This document shows, one piece after another, positions 35,429-44,516 of a DNA stretch of 64,000 nucleotides (the stretch's first letter is position 1; every line of letters starts with the position of its first letter). Made by a program: the position numbers and the translations under genes. The notes beneath the pieces were generated by a model. The model worked only from the letters and a program-made list of their open reading frames with translations, was not told the DNA's origin and searched no databases. Origin of the DNA: Neomesorhizobium sp963726065 (GTDB lineage Bacteria > Pseudomonadota > Alphaproteobacteria > Rhizobiales > Rhizobiaceae); NCBI GenBank assembly GCA_963726065.1, contig CAVSAU010000008.1:46833-110832 (forward strand), given 5' to 3'.

Positions 35429-36058
35429 ATGAAGGGCGTCACCGTCGTCGACCATCCGCTTGTCCAGCACAAGCTCACCATCATGCGCGACAAGGAAACC
35501 TCGACGGCGGGATTCCGGCGGCTGTTGCGCGAGATCTCGCTGCTGCTCGGCTATGAGGTGACGCGCGATCTCGAACTCACCACCAGGACCATCGAAACGC
35601 CCATCGAAACGATGGAAGCTCCTATCCTGGAAGGCAAGAAGTTGGTCTTTGCCTCGGTGCTGCGCGCCGGCAACGGCCTGCTGGAAGGCCTGCTCGACCT
35701 CGTGCCGGCGGCACGCGTCGCCCATATCGGGCTTTACCGCGACCACGAAACGCTGGAGGCGGTGGAATATTTCTTCAAGGCGCCAAGCGACCTCGGCGAC
35801 CGGCTGGTCATCGTCGTCGACCCGATGCTGGCTACGGCCAATTCGGCGATCGCGGCGATCGACAAGCTCAAGGGCCGCGGCGCCACAAATCTTCGTTATC
35901 TCTGCCTGCTGGCTGCGCCGGAAGGCATCGAGCGTTTCACCAAGGCGCATCCTGACGTGCCGGTCTATACTGCGGCGATCGACCGGCAGCTCAACGAGAA
36001 GGGTTATATTGTGCCCGGCCTCGGCGACGCCGGCGACCGGCTGTACGGTACGAAGTGA
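35429..36058 (+). CDS. upp: Uracil phosphoribosyltransferase
   Basis: A 209-residue Upp, which makes UMP from uracil and PRPP. It begins VTVVDHPLVQHKLTIMRDK, has RAGNGLLEGLLDLVPAARVA and the PRPP loop VVDPMLATANSA, and ends IVPGLGDAGDRLYGTK, the conserved uracil-binding tail. The length matches the family (about 208). It lies between add and a block of extragenic repeats. Uracil for it can come from uridine or cytidine taken up by the ABC system encoded downstream. Confidence 0.96.
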   Translation: MKGVTVVDHPLVQHKLTIMRDKETSTAGFRRLLREISLLLGYEVTRDLELTTRTIETPIETMEAPILEGKKLVFASVLRAGNGLLEGLLDLVPAARVAHIGLYRDHETLEAVEYFFKAPSDLGDRLVIVVDPMLATANSAIAAIDKLKGRGATNLRYLCLLAAPEGIERFTKAHPDVPVYTAAIDRQLNEKGYIVPGLGDAGDRLYGTK

Positions 36059-36104
36059 TCCGCCGCGGCGATCGCCGCTCTCTTGGCGTCTATCTGATTT
36101 TCTT

Positions 36105-36212
36105 AGCCGCTTTTGTGTAACGCCAGGTGATTCCACCTGGCTGCAAAATGCAGTTCGTCTAGCCGCATTTGTGCGACGCGAGGTGATTCCACCTGACTGC
36201 AAAATGCTCTAG
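36105..36212. repeat. Tandem extragenic hairpin repeats downstream of upp
   Basis: Two copies lie side by side. The copy at 36105-36151 contains GCCAGGTGATTCCACCTGGC then TGCAAAATGC. The copy at 36161-36212 contains CGAGGTGATTCCACCTGAC then TGCAAAATGCTCTAG. Each forms a short stem, and both match the copy at 6453-6503. They may serve as the upp 3' hairpin. Confidence 0.75.
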
Positions 36213-36244
36213 CGTCCTCGTAACGGGCGGGAAGGAGACTACGC

Positions 36245-36640
36245 ATGAAAATCATCCTTCCTTTTGTTGTCGCCGCCGGGATGCTCGCCGTTCTGCCGGC
36301 GCAAGCCGACGACATTTACGACAAATGCATCAAAGACAGCGACGGCACCAATACGGCGTGGGGCGCGTGCGGTGGCGACTGGATGGCGCGTGCGGACAAG
36401 GCGCTCAACGATGCCTGGAAGAAGTTGCATTCCTCGATATCCGACGACGCAACCGCAAAGGCCCTCCTCGATGAGCAGCGCGCCTGGAACGGCTACAAGG
36501 AAAAGTCCTGCCTGTTTTACGCAAGCGGCTATTTCGGGCGTGAGGGAGAGGTGCTGAGCTATCCGGCCTGCCGGGCCGCAGTTATCGAGGCGCGGACCAC
36601 CGACCTCAACGCGTATTTCGCAAACACACAGCCGCAATAG
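36245..36640 (+). CDS. LprI/DUF1311-family secreted protein
   Basis: A 131-residue protein with a clear signal peptide (about 1-21, ending LPAQA). The mature part fits the LprI (DUF1311) fold: DDIYDKCIKDSDGT, an alpha-helical pair with ALNDAWKKLHSS and LLDEQRAWNGYKEKSCLFYA, and a final cysteine in YPACRAAVIEARTTDL. Four cysteines suggest two disulfides. Members include a mycobacterial lysozyme inhibitor, but the role in rhizobia is unknown. The ATG at 36245 follows GGAAGGAGAC, a strong ribosome binding site. It stands alone. Confidence 0.82.
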   Translation: MKIILPFVVAAGMLAVLPAQADDIYDKCIKDSDGTNTAWGACGGDWMARADKALNDAWKKLHSSISDDATAKALLDEQRAWNGYKEKSCLFYASGYFGREGEVLSYPACRAAVIEARTTDLNAYFANTQPQ

Positions 36641-36823
36641 CAAGGGGCGGACTTTACCGCTTGTTAACGCAGTGGCGCGGTTCCGGACCGACGCCGCACT
36701 GCCACTGGAATCGCGTTAAGCAGAACACGCTACAATCGGGCTGCCAGACTCTTTGTTTTCCGCAATTCCGGACGAAAACCGGCGACCACTTTTTCTGGAG
36801 TTGCTTGCCATCGCGGATCTGCC

Positions 36824-37387
36824 ATGCGCAATTTCCTCATTCTCGGGCTCGCAGTTGCCGCGTCGGTGGCGATTCCGGTTGTTTACCAGTCCGATCTGAA
36901 GGCGTTTCACCAGTTACTGGGGCCGACGGAAGAAGCCGAGGTCGCAGCTGCCGAGCCGACACCAGCCATGAAAATCGCCTCCAGCCCGGTCCCGGCAGCG
37001 CCGGAAGTGCTGCTCGGCAGGAGGGTGAAAGTATCCGCCGATGCACGGGGACATTTCATCGCCGATTTCAAGCTCAACGGGCGTGGCGTCGAGGGCATTG
37101 TCGATACGGGCGCTACGACGGTCGCCATCAACCGGTCGACGGCGCGCCGCATCGGCATTTCGCTTCGCAAGGAAGATTTCAAGCACCAGGTGAGGACCGC
37201 CAATGGCGTCACCCGTGCCGCGGGCGTCGTCATCGAACGCATGCAGATCGGCCGCATCATGGTAGAAAATGTCCCTGCCGCCGTGCTGGAAGACGCCGCG
37301 CTTGACGGCACGTTGGTCGGCATGAGTTTCTTGGGCCGCCTGTCTAAATTCCAGGTGGAAGACGGCGCGCTGCTTCTGGTGCAGTGA
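36824..37387 (+). CDS. TIGR02281-family retropepsin-like aspartic protease
   Basis: A 187-residue clan AA protease with an N-terminal membrane anchor or signal (about residues 3-21). The retropepsin-like domain starts near residue 64 and carries GIVDTGATTVAINRSTARRI with active-site D94-T-G, then the flap and a C-terminal LDGTLVGMSFLGRLSKFQVE. Family members are small proteobacterial membrane or periplasmic proteases of unknown substrate and act as dimers, since only one DTG is present. Transcribed alone. The preceding 180 bases show no other gene. Confidence 0.87.
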   Translation: MRNFLILGLAVAASVAIPVVYQSDLKAFHQLLGPTEEAEVAAAEPTPAMKIASSPVPAAPEVLLGRRVKVSADARGHFIADFKLNGRGVEGIVDTGATTVAINRSTARRIGISLRKEDFKHQVRTANGVTRAAGVVIERMQIGRIMVENVPAAVLEDAALDGTLVGMSFLGRLSKFQVEDGALLLVQ

Positions 37388-37410
37388 TCATGCGATCGCG
37401 CATTGTTGGA

Positions 37411-37456
37411 GTATGACCTTTTCCGAAAAATCGGTTTCCACTTTTCGGGATCATGC
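37411..37456. repeat. Palindromic extragenic repeat
   Basis: The sequence GTATGACCTTTTCCGAAAAA followed by TCGGTTTCCACTTTTCGGG and ATCATGC is a copy of the element at 12545. It separates the convergent TIGR02281 protease gene and deoA and overlaps the deoA stop region. Confidence 0.75.
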
Positions 37457-38774
37457 CCTGGCGCCGATGCGGCGAATGACCGACTTTTGCGCCGGTGGCC
37501 GTGCACGGCCAATCGTGTAGGCCGCCTGTACTTCTGCGACAGCCGCCTCGGCATCGCTCTCCCGGCGCGCATGCACCAGCGCCAGGGCATCGCCGCGATG
37601 CACCTCCGCACCCACCGGCAGGAGCCGCGTGATGCCCACCGCATGGTCTACCTGGTCATCGTGCCGCATGCGGCCACCACCCAGCGCCACCACCGCCAAG
37701 CCGATGTCGCGCGTCGCCACGCCGGTTACGAAGCCGTCGCTGCCAGACGGCACGGGACGCTCGACCGGGGCCTTCGGCAGATATCTTCCGGAACTCTCGA
37801 CGAAATCAGTGGGGCCGCCGAGTGCTGCGACCATGCGCCCGAAAGCTTGCGCCGCCTTGCCGCTCTCCAGCGCTTCGGTGGCGCGGACGATGCCTTCCCG
37901 GTTGGAGCCGGCAATCCCCGCCGACTGCAGCATCTCGGCGGCAAGCGCCAGCGTGACCGCGAGCAGGCGCCGGTCGCGATAGCGGCCGGTGAGGAAATCG
38001 ACGGCATTGGCCACTTCGACCGCGTTGCCGGCCGCAGAGGCCAGCGGCTCGTTCATGCCGGTGATCAGCGCCGTGGTGCTTCAGCCCGGCGCCGTTCGCC
38101 ACTTCGACCAGGCTGGTCGCCAGTTCGGTGGCGTCGCGGCTCCTCGCCATGAATGCGCCGTTGCCGAGCTTGACGTCGAGCACCAGCGACTGGAGGCCGG
38201 CGGCGAGCTTCTTCGACAGGATGGAAGCGGTGATCAGCGGCACCGATTCGACCGTCGCGGTGACATCGCGGATGGCATAAAAACGCTTGTCGGCCGGCGC
38301 CAGATCGGCGGTCTGGCCGATGATGGCGCAGCCGGCTTCGCAGCACCGCCTTGCGGAACAGCGTGGTGTCGGGCTGGCTGATGTAGCCCGGGATCGAATC
38401 CATCTTGTCCAGCGTGCCGCCGGTGTGGCCGAGGCCGCGGCCGGAAATCATCGGCACATAGGCGCCGCAGGCCGCCACGATCGGCGCCAGCATCAGCGAG
38501 ACATTGTCGCCGACGCCGCCGGTCGAATGCTTGTCGGTGACCGGGCCGGGCAGATCCGACCAATCGAGCACGTCGCCGGAATCGCGCATGGCAAGCGTCA
38601 GCGCTACCGCCTCGTCGCGGCTCATGCCGTCTGAAGAAGATCGCCATCGCGAGCGCGGAAACCTGGCCCTCAGTCACCGCGCCCGAGGCGATTCCTCGCA
38701 ACGAACGCCGCGATCTCTTCGGCCGACAGAGGCAGGCTGTCGCGCTTGCGGCGGATGATTTCCTGGGGGAGCAT
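37451..38774 (-). pseudogene. deoA: Thymidine phosphorylase, four frameshifts
   Basis: DeoA splits thymidine (and deoxyuridine) to base and deoxyribose-1-phosphate. The repaired product is 439 residues, almost exactly the E. coli length. Recognisable parts are MLPQEIIRRKRDSLPLSAEE, the phosphate-binding KHSTGGVGDNVSLMLAPIV, ISGRGLGHTGGTLDKMDSIP and VLDVKLGNGAFMARSRDATE. Four single extra bases disrupt it, near 38698, 38633, 38343 and 38078; removing them gives one open frame, and the length of 1324 is 3n+1 as expected for four insertions. It is the last gene of the nucleoside operon. Confidence 0.92.
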
Positions 38775-38820
38775 CAGCCCTGACCTTCACTCTCCCGCAA
38801 GGCAGAGTGCGAGCGCGCGC

Positions 38821-39627
38821 TCAGCCATCCAGCAATCCCTTGCTGAAAACCTCGCGCAAAATCGTCGCCAGACGCTTGCCGCCGAGCGGCGCCATGTCCT
38901 TGGTTTCCTGATGCGAGAGCTCGCTGCCGGTCATGCCGGCGGCGAGATTGGTGATCACCGAACAGGCGGCGACACGCAGCCCGTAGAAACGGGCGAGGAT
39001 AACTTCAGGCACCGTCGACATGCCGACAGCATTGGCGCCGAAGACGCGCGCCATGCGGATCTCGGCAGGCGTCTCGAAGGACGGGCCGGAAAACCACATG
39101 TAGACGCCCTTGTGCAAGGCTGTGCCGGTGGCTGCCGCAGCCTTCTCGATCGCGGCGCGGATGCCCGCATCGTAGGCCTCGGTCAGGCCGACGAAACGGC
39201 GGTCGGTCGGTTCGCCGAACAGCGGGTTGGAGCCGGAGAAATTGATATGGTCGGTGATCAGCATCACCGAGCCCGGCGGCATGTCCGGCTCCAGCGACCC
39301 GGCGGCGTTGGTGAGGATCAGGTGGGTGATGCCGATGGCGGCCAGCGTCTCGATCACCGGGCGCATGGCGGCGGCGTTGCCATGTTCGTAATAATGGGCG
39401 CGGCCGGCCAGCATCAGCACCGGCGCACCGGCGAAATGCCCGGCGACGACTTCGCCGGCGTGGCCGGTGACGCCGCTCTTCGGAAAGCCCGGCAGGTCGG
39501 CATAGGAGATGCGCACCGCGTTCTCCACCTCGTCGACGAGACCGCCAAGCCCGGAACCGAGAACCAGTGCGGCCCTTGGCGCCAGTCCGCCGAGCCGCTC
39601 GACAAGACGATCGATCGCTTCTTTCAT
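38821..39627 (-). CDS. punA: Purine-nucleoside phosphorylase (trimeric PNP class)
   Basis: A 268-residue phosphorylase that releases purine bases from inosine and guanosine. It belongs to the trimeric class: ALVLGSGLGGLVDEV (phosphate loop), GRAHYYEHGN, ILTNAAGSLEPDMPPGS, the purine-binding GPSFETPAEIRM and AVGMSTVPEVILA, then ITNLAAGMTGSELSHQET. The start ATG overlaps the cdd stop (39624-39627), so expression is coupled. With Add it makes hypoxanthine, which Hpt recycles. The frame is intact although its neighbours on both sides are frameshifted. Confidence 0.92.
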   Translation of the reverse strand: MKEAIDRLVERLGGLAPRAALVLGSGLGGLVDEVENAVRISYADLPGFPKSGVTGHAGEVVAGHFAGAPVLMLAGRAHYYEHGNAAAMRPVIETLAAIGITHLILTNAAGSLEPDMPPGSVMLITDHINFSGSNPLFGEPTDRRFVGLTEAYDAGIRAAIEKAAAATGTALHKGVYMWFSGPSFETPAEIRMARVFGANAVGMSTVPEVILARFYGLRVAACSVITNLAAGMTGSELSHQETKDMAPLGGKRLATILREVFSKGLLDG

Positions 39628-40017
39628 TTCAGGATCTCGCCCTCGAAGCCATAGGGCAGCATCTCGCCCATGGTGACGGTTTCGACGATGCCGCTGTCGT
39701 CGCAGAGATGGAGTTTCGCTTGCGGCCCGGCGAATTCGGCCAGGCGCTGGCGGCAGCCGCCGCAGGGCGTGATCCGCGCCATGCGCTCGGCGACGACCGC
39801 GATTTCCGCGATCTTGCCGCCGCCGGCCATGATGTAGTGGCCGAGCGCGGTCGTCTCGGCGCACCAGCCTTCAGGATAGGAAGCGACCTCGATGTTGGCG
39901 CCGGCGAAAATACGGCCGTCCTCGGTGCGCAATGCCGCGCCCACCGGGAATTTCGAATAGGGCGCATGGGCTTTCGCCATCGCCGCCTTCGCTGCCGAGA
40001 AACAGATCGTGGGACAT
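39624..40017 (-). pseudogene. cdd: Cytidine deaminase, one frameshift
   Basis: Cdd converts cytidine to uridine. The repaired protein is 130 residues, typical of the homotetrameric class. It shows APYSKFPVGAALRTEDG, the catalytic Glu and zinc Cys region GWCAETTALGHYIMAGGG and the second zinc motif PCGGCRQRLAEF. One extra base lies near 39990: the start reads MSHDLFL, and removing one G gives AAKAAMAKAHAPYSKF. The length of 394 is 3n+1. Overlaps punA by four bases and follows the second permease gene by about 10 bases. Confidence 0.92.
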
Positions 40018-40026
40018 CGTTCGTTC

Positions 40027-40990
40027 TCAGCGCTCTTTCACATAAGGCACGCCGCCGGCGCGCGGCGGGATCGCCTTGCCGATGAAGCCGGCGAGCAGGA
40101 TGACGGTCAGGATGAAGGGCAGCGCGTTGATGAACTGCACCGGAACCTTGCCGATGACCGGCCACGGCATGCCCTGGAAGCGGATCGAGGCGGCGTCGAG
40201 GAAGCCGAACAGCAGGCAGGCGAACATCGCCGGCACCGGCTTCCATTTGGCGAAGATCAGTGCGGCGAGCGCGATGTAACCCTTGCCGGCGGTCATGTCC
40301 TTGACGAAGCCGGCATTCTGCGCGACCGACAGATAGGCGCCGGCAAGGCCGGTGAGGATGCCCGTGCAGATGACGGCGCGATAGCGGAGCCAGGTCACCG
40401 AAATGCCTGCGGTATCGACCGCCGCCGGGTTCTCGCCGACCGCCCGCAGCCGCAGGCCGAAGCGGGTGCGGAACAGCACCCACCAGGTGAACGGCACCAT
40501 CAGGAAGGCGACGTAGACCAGGATCGAATGGCCCGACAGCAGTTCGGAATAGATGGTGCCGATGACCGGCACGTCGCGCAATGCCTCGGCGCCGGGCAGT
40601 TCGATGGCGTTGAAGCGCGCAATCGCCAGAAAGCGGAGGCGTGCGGCCGCCCTGCCGGAACCAGGCCTGGCCGAGGATGATGGTCGAGCCGGCGGCGATG
40701 AAGTTGATGGCGACGCCGGAAACGATCTGGTTGCCGCGATGGGTGATCGACGCGAAGCCGTGCACCAGCGCCAGGAAGACCGCTATGCCGACGGCGGCGA
40801 GGAGCCCAACCCAGGCCGAGCCGGAAACCGCCGCCGCCGAAGCGCCGGCGAAGGCGCCGGCCAGCATCTTGCCTTCGAGGCCGATGTCGAAGACGCCAGC
40901 CCGCTCGGAATAGAGGCCGGCAAGGCAGGCAAGCAGCAGCGGCACCGAGACGCGGATGGTGGCGTCGAGAAGTTGGATCAGTGCATCCAT
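40027..40990 (-). pseudogene. Nucleoside ABC transporter permease (second subunit), one frameshift
   Basis: A permease of about 320 residues of the BMP/nucleoside (NupQ-like) branch of the branched-chain permease superfamily. It has LLLACLAGLYSERAGVFDIGLEGKM (in part the family's EAA-like region), FASITHRGNQIVSGVAINFI, then LRAVGENPAAVDTAGISV and GAYLSVAQNAGFVKDMTAGK. Eight to ten membrane helices are visible. One extra base near 40646-40650 splits it (GGRTPPLSGD before, ELPGAEALRDVPVIGTIYSE after); the length of 964 is 3n+1. The start ATG at 40990 abuts the stop of the first permease gene, so the pair is coupled. Confidence 0.88.
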
Positions 40991-40991
40991 C

Positions 40992-42131
40992 TCAGGCGCC
41001 CTCCCCCTTGGCGGCGGGAACGCCCATCGACCGCGGACTGACCGAGGCAAACACCGCCTGGACGGCCGGCCGGAACATATGTTCCAGCGCGCCGGCGAAC
41101 AGGATCACCAGCCCCTGGATGATGACGATCATGTCGCGGCTGATGTTGGGCATTTCGAATGCGAGCTCGGCGCCACCCTGGTAGAGCACGCCGAAGAGGA
41201 TGGCGGCCGGCACGATGCCGACCGGGTGCGAGCGGCCCATCAGCGCCACCGCGATGCCGACGAAGCCGGCGCCGGCGACGAAATCCAGCGACATGTGATG
41301 CTGGTCGCCCATGATCGGGTTGAGCGCCATCATGCCGGCCAGCCCGCCCGAGATCATCATGGTGATGATGATGATGCGGCTTTCGAAAATGCCGGCATAC
41401 CGTGCCGCCTTCGGGCTGAAGCCGAAGGTGCGGATTTCGTAGCCGAGCTTGGTGCGCCAGATCAGCGCCCAGACGAACACCGCCATCAGAAGGGCGAGCA
41501 GGAACGAGATGTTGAGCGGCGCTGAACGGACGGAGAGGCCGAGCGCCTCCAGCAGGAAGTTGAGCTTGGGCAACTGGCCGCCGGCGAGGAAATCGCGCGT
41601 CTGCGGGGCCATGGAACCCAGCGGCTTCAGCACGTCGACCAGAAGGTAGACCATGACCGAAGCGGCGATGAAGTTGAACATGATGGTGGTGATGACGATG
41701 TGGGAGCCGCGCTTGGCCTGCAGATAGGCGGGAATCAGGGCCCACAGCGCGCCGACGAGCGCCGCACCGGCGATCGCCAGCGGAAAAGTCAGCCACCAGG
41801 GCAGCACGCTGTCGAAGGTGAGGGCGACCAGCGAAACGCCGAGACCGGCTATGTAGGCTTGCCCTTCGCCGCCGATATTGAACAGGCCTGCGTGAAACGC
41901 CACGGCGACGGCGAGACCCGTGAAGATGAAGTTGGTCGCGTAATAAAGGGTGTAGGCGATGTTCTGGCCGCTGCCGAATGCGCCGTCCACGAGAATGACG
42001 GCGGCACGCAGCGGGTTTTCGCCGACCAGCAGCACGACCAGCCCGGCAACGGCGAAGGCGACGAGAAGGTTGAGCACCGGGATCAGCCCGTAGTCGGCCC
42101 AGGCGGGCAGCTTGGCAAAGGGCGTGCTCAT
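40992..42131 (-). CDS. Nucleoside ABC transporter permease (first subunit)
   Basis: A 379-residue integral membrane permease, NupP-like. It has about ten helices, with the conserved cytoplasmic/periplasmic elements FHAGLFNIGGEGQAYIAGLG, RGSHIVITTIMFNFIAASVM and RTFGFSPKAARYAGI. It should form a heterodimer with the downstream permease and couple to the ATPase encoded upstream. The ATG at 42131 overlaps the ATPase stop by four bases. The substrate (nucleosides) is inferred from the family and from the salvage enzymes in the same operon. Confidence 0.92.
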   Translation of the reverse strand: MSTPFAKLPAWADYGLIPVLNLLVAFAVAGLVVLLVGENPLRAAVILVDGAFGSGQNIAYTLYYATNFIFTGLAVAVAFHAGLFNIGGEGQAYIAGLGVSLVALTFDSVLPWWLTFPLAIAGAALVGALWALIPAYLQAKRGSHIVITTIMFNFIAASVMVYLLVDVLKPLGSMAPQTRDFLAGGQLPKLNFLLEALGLSVRSAPLNISFLLALLMAVFVWALIWRTKLGYEIRTFGFSPKAARYAGIFESRIIIITMMISGGLAGMMALNPIMGDQHHMSLDFVAGAGFVGIAVALMGRSHPVGIVPAAILFGVLYQGGAELAFEMPNISRDMIVIIQGLVILFAGALEHMFRPAVQAVFASVSPRSMGVPAAKGEGA

Positions 42132-43660
42132 TCCGCGGCCTCCTTGTGTTCGACGCCGGCCATCAGCAGGCCAAGCTCGCCCTCCGTCGCCTCAGGTCCG
42201 CGCTCGCCGACGACGCGGCCGGCGAACATGACGAGAATGCGGTCGGACAGCGAGCGTATCTCGTCGAGTTCGACCGAGACCAGTAGCACCGCCTTGCCGG
42301 CGTCGCGCATGGCGATCAGCCGCTTGTGGATGAACTCGATGGCGCCGACGTCGACGCCGCGCGTCGGCTGGCCGACGATCAGGACGCCGGGGTCCTGCTC
42401 CATCTCGCGGGCAAGCACGATCTTCTGCTGGTTGCCGCCGGAAAAATTGGCGGTCTTGAGTTTCGGATTGCCGGGGCGGATATCGTATTTCTCGATCTTG
42501 TCCTTGGCGTCGGCCATGATCGCTTCGATATTGAGGAACGGCCCCTTCAGGTATCTCGGGTCGTCGTGATAGCCGAGGATCGAATTCTCGTTTTCCTCGA
42601 AGGCGAGCACTAGCCCGACATGATGGCGGTCTTCCGGCACATGCGCCAGGCCGCGGTCGCGCAGCTCGCCTGGATCGGCGAAGCCGGTGACGTCGATCGG
42701 CTTGCCGTCGAGCATGACGCTGCCCGAAATGGCGCGCCGAACGCCCGCGATCGCCTCGATCAGCTCCGACTGGCCGTTGCCTGCGACCCCGGCAATGCCG
42801 ACGATCTCGCCGGCGCGCACGTCGAAGGAAACATCGTCGACCATCGTCACGCCGCGCGAATCCTTCACCGTCAGGTTGCTGACCGACAGCTTGAATTCGC
42901 CGGCTTTCGCCTCGCCCTTTTCGACACGCAGCAGCACGCGGCGGCCGACCATCAGCTCGGCAAGTTCCTCGACCGTGGTCTTGTTGGTCTCGCGGGTGGC
43001 GACCATGGTGCCCTGGCGCATGACCGACACATTGTCGGTGATGGCCATGATCTCGCGCAGCTTGTGGGTGATGAGCACCACCGTTTTTCCCTGATCCTTC
43101 AGCTGCTTGAGGATACGGAAGAGATGGTCGGCCTCCGCCGGCGTCAACACGCCGGTAGGCTCGTCGAGGATCAGGATCTCGGCGCCGCGATAAAGCGCCT
43201 TGAGGATTTCCACGCGCTGCTGCAGGCCGACCGGCAGTTCCTCGATGACCGCATCGGGGTTCACTTCGAGGCCGTATTCGCGTTCCAGCCGCTCCAGCTC
43301 CGAGCGCGCCTTGGCAATGGAGGTCTTCAAAAGCGCTTCGCCCTCGGCGCCCAGGATGATGTTCTCCAGCACCGTGAAATTCTCGACCAGCATGAAATGC
43401 TGATGCACCATGCCGATGCCGACCGCGATGGCGTCGTTGGGGGTCTTGATCGCCGTCGGCTTGCCGCCGACGCTAATCTCGCCGCTGTCGGCCTGATAGA
43501 AGCCGTAAAGGATCGACATCAGCGTCGACTTGCCGGCGCCGTTTTCACCGATGATGCCGTGGATGGTGCCGCGCGGAATCTCCAGGTGGATATCGCGATT
43601 GGCGCGCACCGCGCCGAAACTCTTGTTTATGCCGATGAGTTCGATTGCAGCTTCCGCCAT
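42128..43660 (-). CDS. Nucleoside ABC transporter ATP-binding protein (tandem NBD)
   Basis: A 510-residue ATPase with two fused nucleotide-binding domains. The first has Walker A GENGAGKSTLM, the signature-like LPVGLQQRVEILKAL and Walker B ILILDEPTGVLT. The second has GVAGNGQSELIEAI in place of a classical P-loop, then FSGGNQQKIVLAREM and VLIVGQPTRGVDVGAI. Such asymmetric pairs are typical of the ribose/nucleoside (NupA, RbsA-like) group. The ATG at 43660 was preferred over 43681 because MAEAAIELIGI is family-like. It is the first gene of the operon ending in deoA. No BMP-type substrate-binding lipoprotein gene adjoins it. Confidence 0.92.
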   Translation of the reverse strand: MAEAAIELIGINKSFGAVRANRDIHLEIPRGTIHGIIGENGAGKSTLMSILYGFYQADSGEISVGGKPTAIKTPNDAIAVGIGMVHQHFMLVENFTVLENIILGAEGEALLKTSIAKARSELERLEREYGLEVNPDAVIEELPVGLQQRVEILKALYRGAEILILDEPTGVLTPAEADHLFRILKQLKDQGKTVVLITHKLREIMAITDNVSVMRQGTMVATRETNKTTVEELAELMVGRRVLLRVEKGEAKAGEFKLSVSNLTVKDSRGVTMVDDVSFDVRAGEIVGIAGVAGNGQSELIEAIAGVRRAISGSVMLDGKPIDVTGFADPGELRDRGLAHVPEDRHHVGLVLAFEENENSILGYHDDPRYLKGPFLNIEAIMADAKDKIEKYDIRPGNPKLKTANFSGGNQQKIVLAREMEQDPGVLIVGQPTRGVDVGAIEFIHKRLIAMRDAGKAVLLVSVELDEIRSLSDRILVMFAGRVVGERGPEATEGELGLLMAGVEHKEAAE

Positions 43661-43793
43661 ATGCGGGCCCCACCTCTCCATTATTATTTTTATCGTTCGG
43701 TCAAATTTTTAACATGCCGGTGTTCCCTTGCCAATCGGCCCGGCTGTCCAGCCACTCTCGACAAATCCCTGCCTGCTTGTCAATTTCGAAGCC

Positions 43794-44240
43794 ATGACCG
43801 ACCCCACAAATCGCTTCCCACCGGGACGCCGCGAGGCTTACCGGACGTTTCTTGCGATCGCAACACGCTGGATGGACAACGATCCCTACGGCCACATGAA
43901 CAACGTCGTGCACTATTCGCTTTTCGATACGGCGGTGAACAGGTGGCTGATCGAACAGGGCCTGCTCGACATCCGAAGTGGCGAGCAGATCGGCCTGGTC
44001 GTCGAATCCGGCTGCCGCTATTTTTCCGAACTTGCCTTTCCGGATATCGTCAATGTCGGTATCCGTGTGGCGAAGCTCGGTTCCTCTTCGGTTCGCTACG
44101 AGGTCGGGCTTTTCCGCAACGACGAGCCGACGGCCGCGGCCGAAGGTTTCTTTGTGCATGTTTATGTCGACCGCATCACGCGGCTCCCCACACCGCTCAG
44201 CGAGAAGCTGCGCGCGGCCCTGCAAGGAATCCAGTCATGA
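43794..44240 (+). CDS. Acyl-CoA thioesterase (4HBT hotdog fold)
   Basis: A 148-residue hotdog-fold protein of the 4-hydroxybenzoyl-CoA thioesterase group. The catalytic region reads RWMDNDPYGHMNNVVHYSLF with D30 as the likely nucleophile or general base; CRYFSELAFPDIVNVGIRV and GFFVHVYVDRITRLPTP complete the fold. It cleaves acyl-CoA or acyl-ACP thioesters; the substrate is not predictable. The ATG at 43794 begins MTDPTNRFPPGRREAYR. It is divergent from the nucleoside operon and overlaps slyX by four bases. Confidence 0.88.
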   Translation: MTDPTNRFPPGRREAYRTFLAIATRWMDNDPYGHMNNVVHYSLFDTAVNRWLIEQGLLDIRSGEQIGLVVESGCRYFSELAFPDIVNVGIRVAKLGSSSVRYEVGLFRNDEPTAAAEGFFVHVYVDRITRLPTPLSEKLRAALQGIQS

Positions 44241-44461
44241 TCGCGCCAATCACGACCGCGAAGGACGAGCGGCTGACCACGCTCGAAATCCGCAATGCGG
44301 AACAGGAAAAGACCATCGAGGAGCTGTCCGGACAGGTAGCCGAGCAGTGGAAGGTGATCGAACGGCTGCAGAAAAAGGTCGACACGCTGACCGAGCGGTT
44401 CCTGGCGCTGGAGGAACAGAGCGCGCCGGGCCACGAGACGACCAAGCCGCCGCATTGGTAA
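44237..44461 (+). CDS. slyX: SlyX family protein
   Basis: A 74-residue SlyX-like protein: a coiled-coil of heptads (RLTTLEIRNAEQEKTIEELS, then QVAEQWKVIERLQKKVDTL) and the C-terminal end HETTKPPHW, which matches the family's typical final PPHY/W. The biochemical role is unknown. Its ATG overlaps the thioesterase stop (ATGA). It is the last intact gene before the decayed region that begins near 44.5 kb. Confidence 0.85.
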   Translation: MIAPITTAKDERLTTLEIRNAEQEKTIEELSGQVAEQWKVIERLQKKVDTLTERFLALEEQSAPGHETTKPPHW

Positions 44462-44516
44462 AACGGGGTTTGCGAAGCTTTTTCTTTCGCTCCGTCGCGC
44501 GAAGTCTCCCTGGTCA

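Noticed and set aside
42620..44461. Plus-strand open frame of 613 codons running into the slyX frame
   Set aside because: Most of it is antisense to the nucleoside ABC ATPase. Only the slyX part at its end is real.
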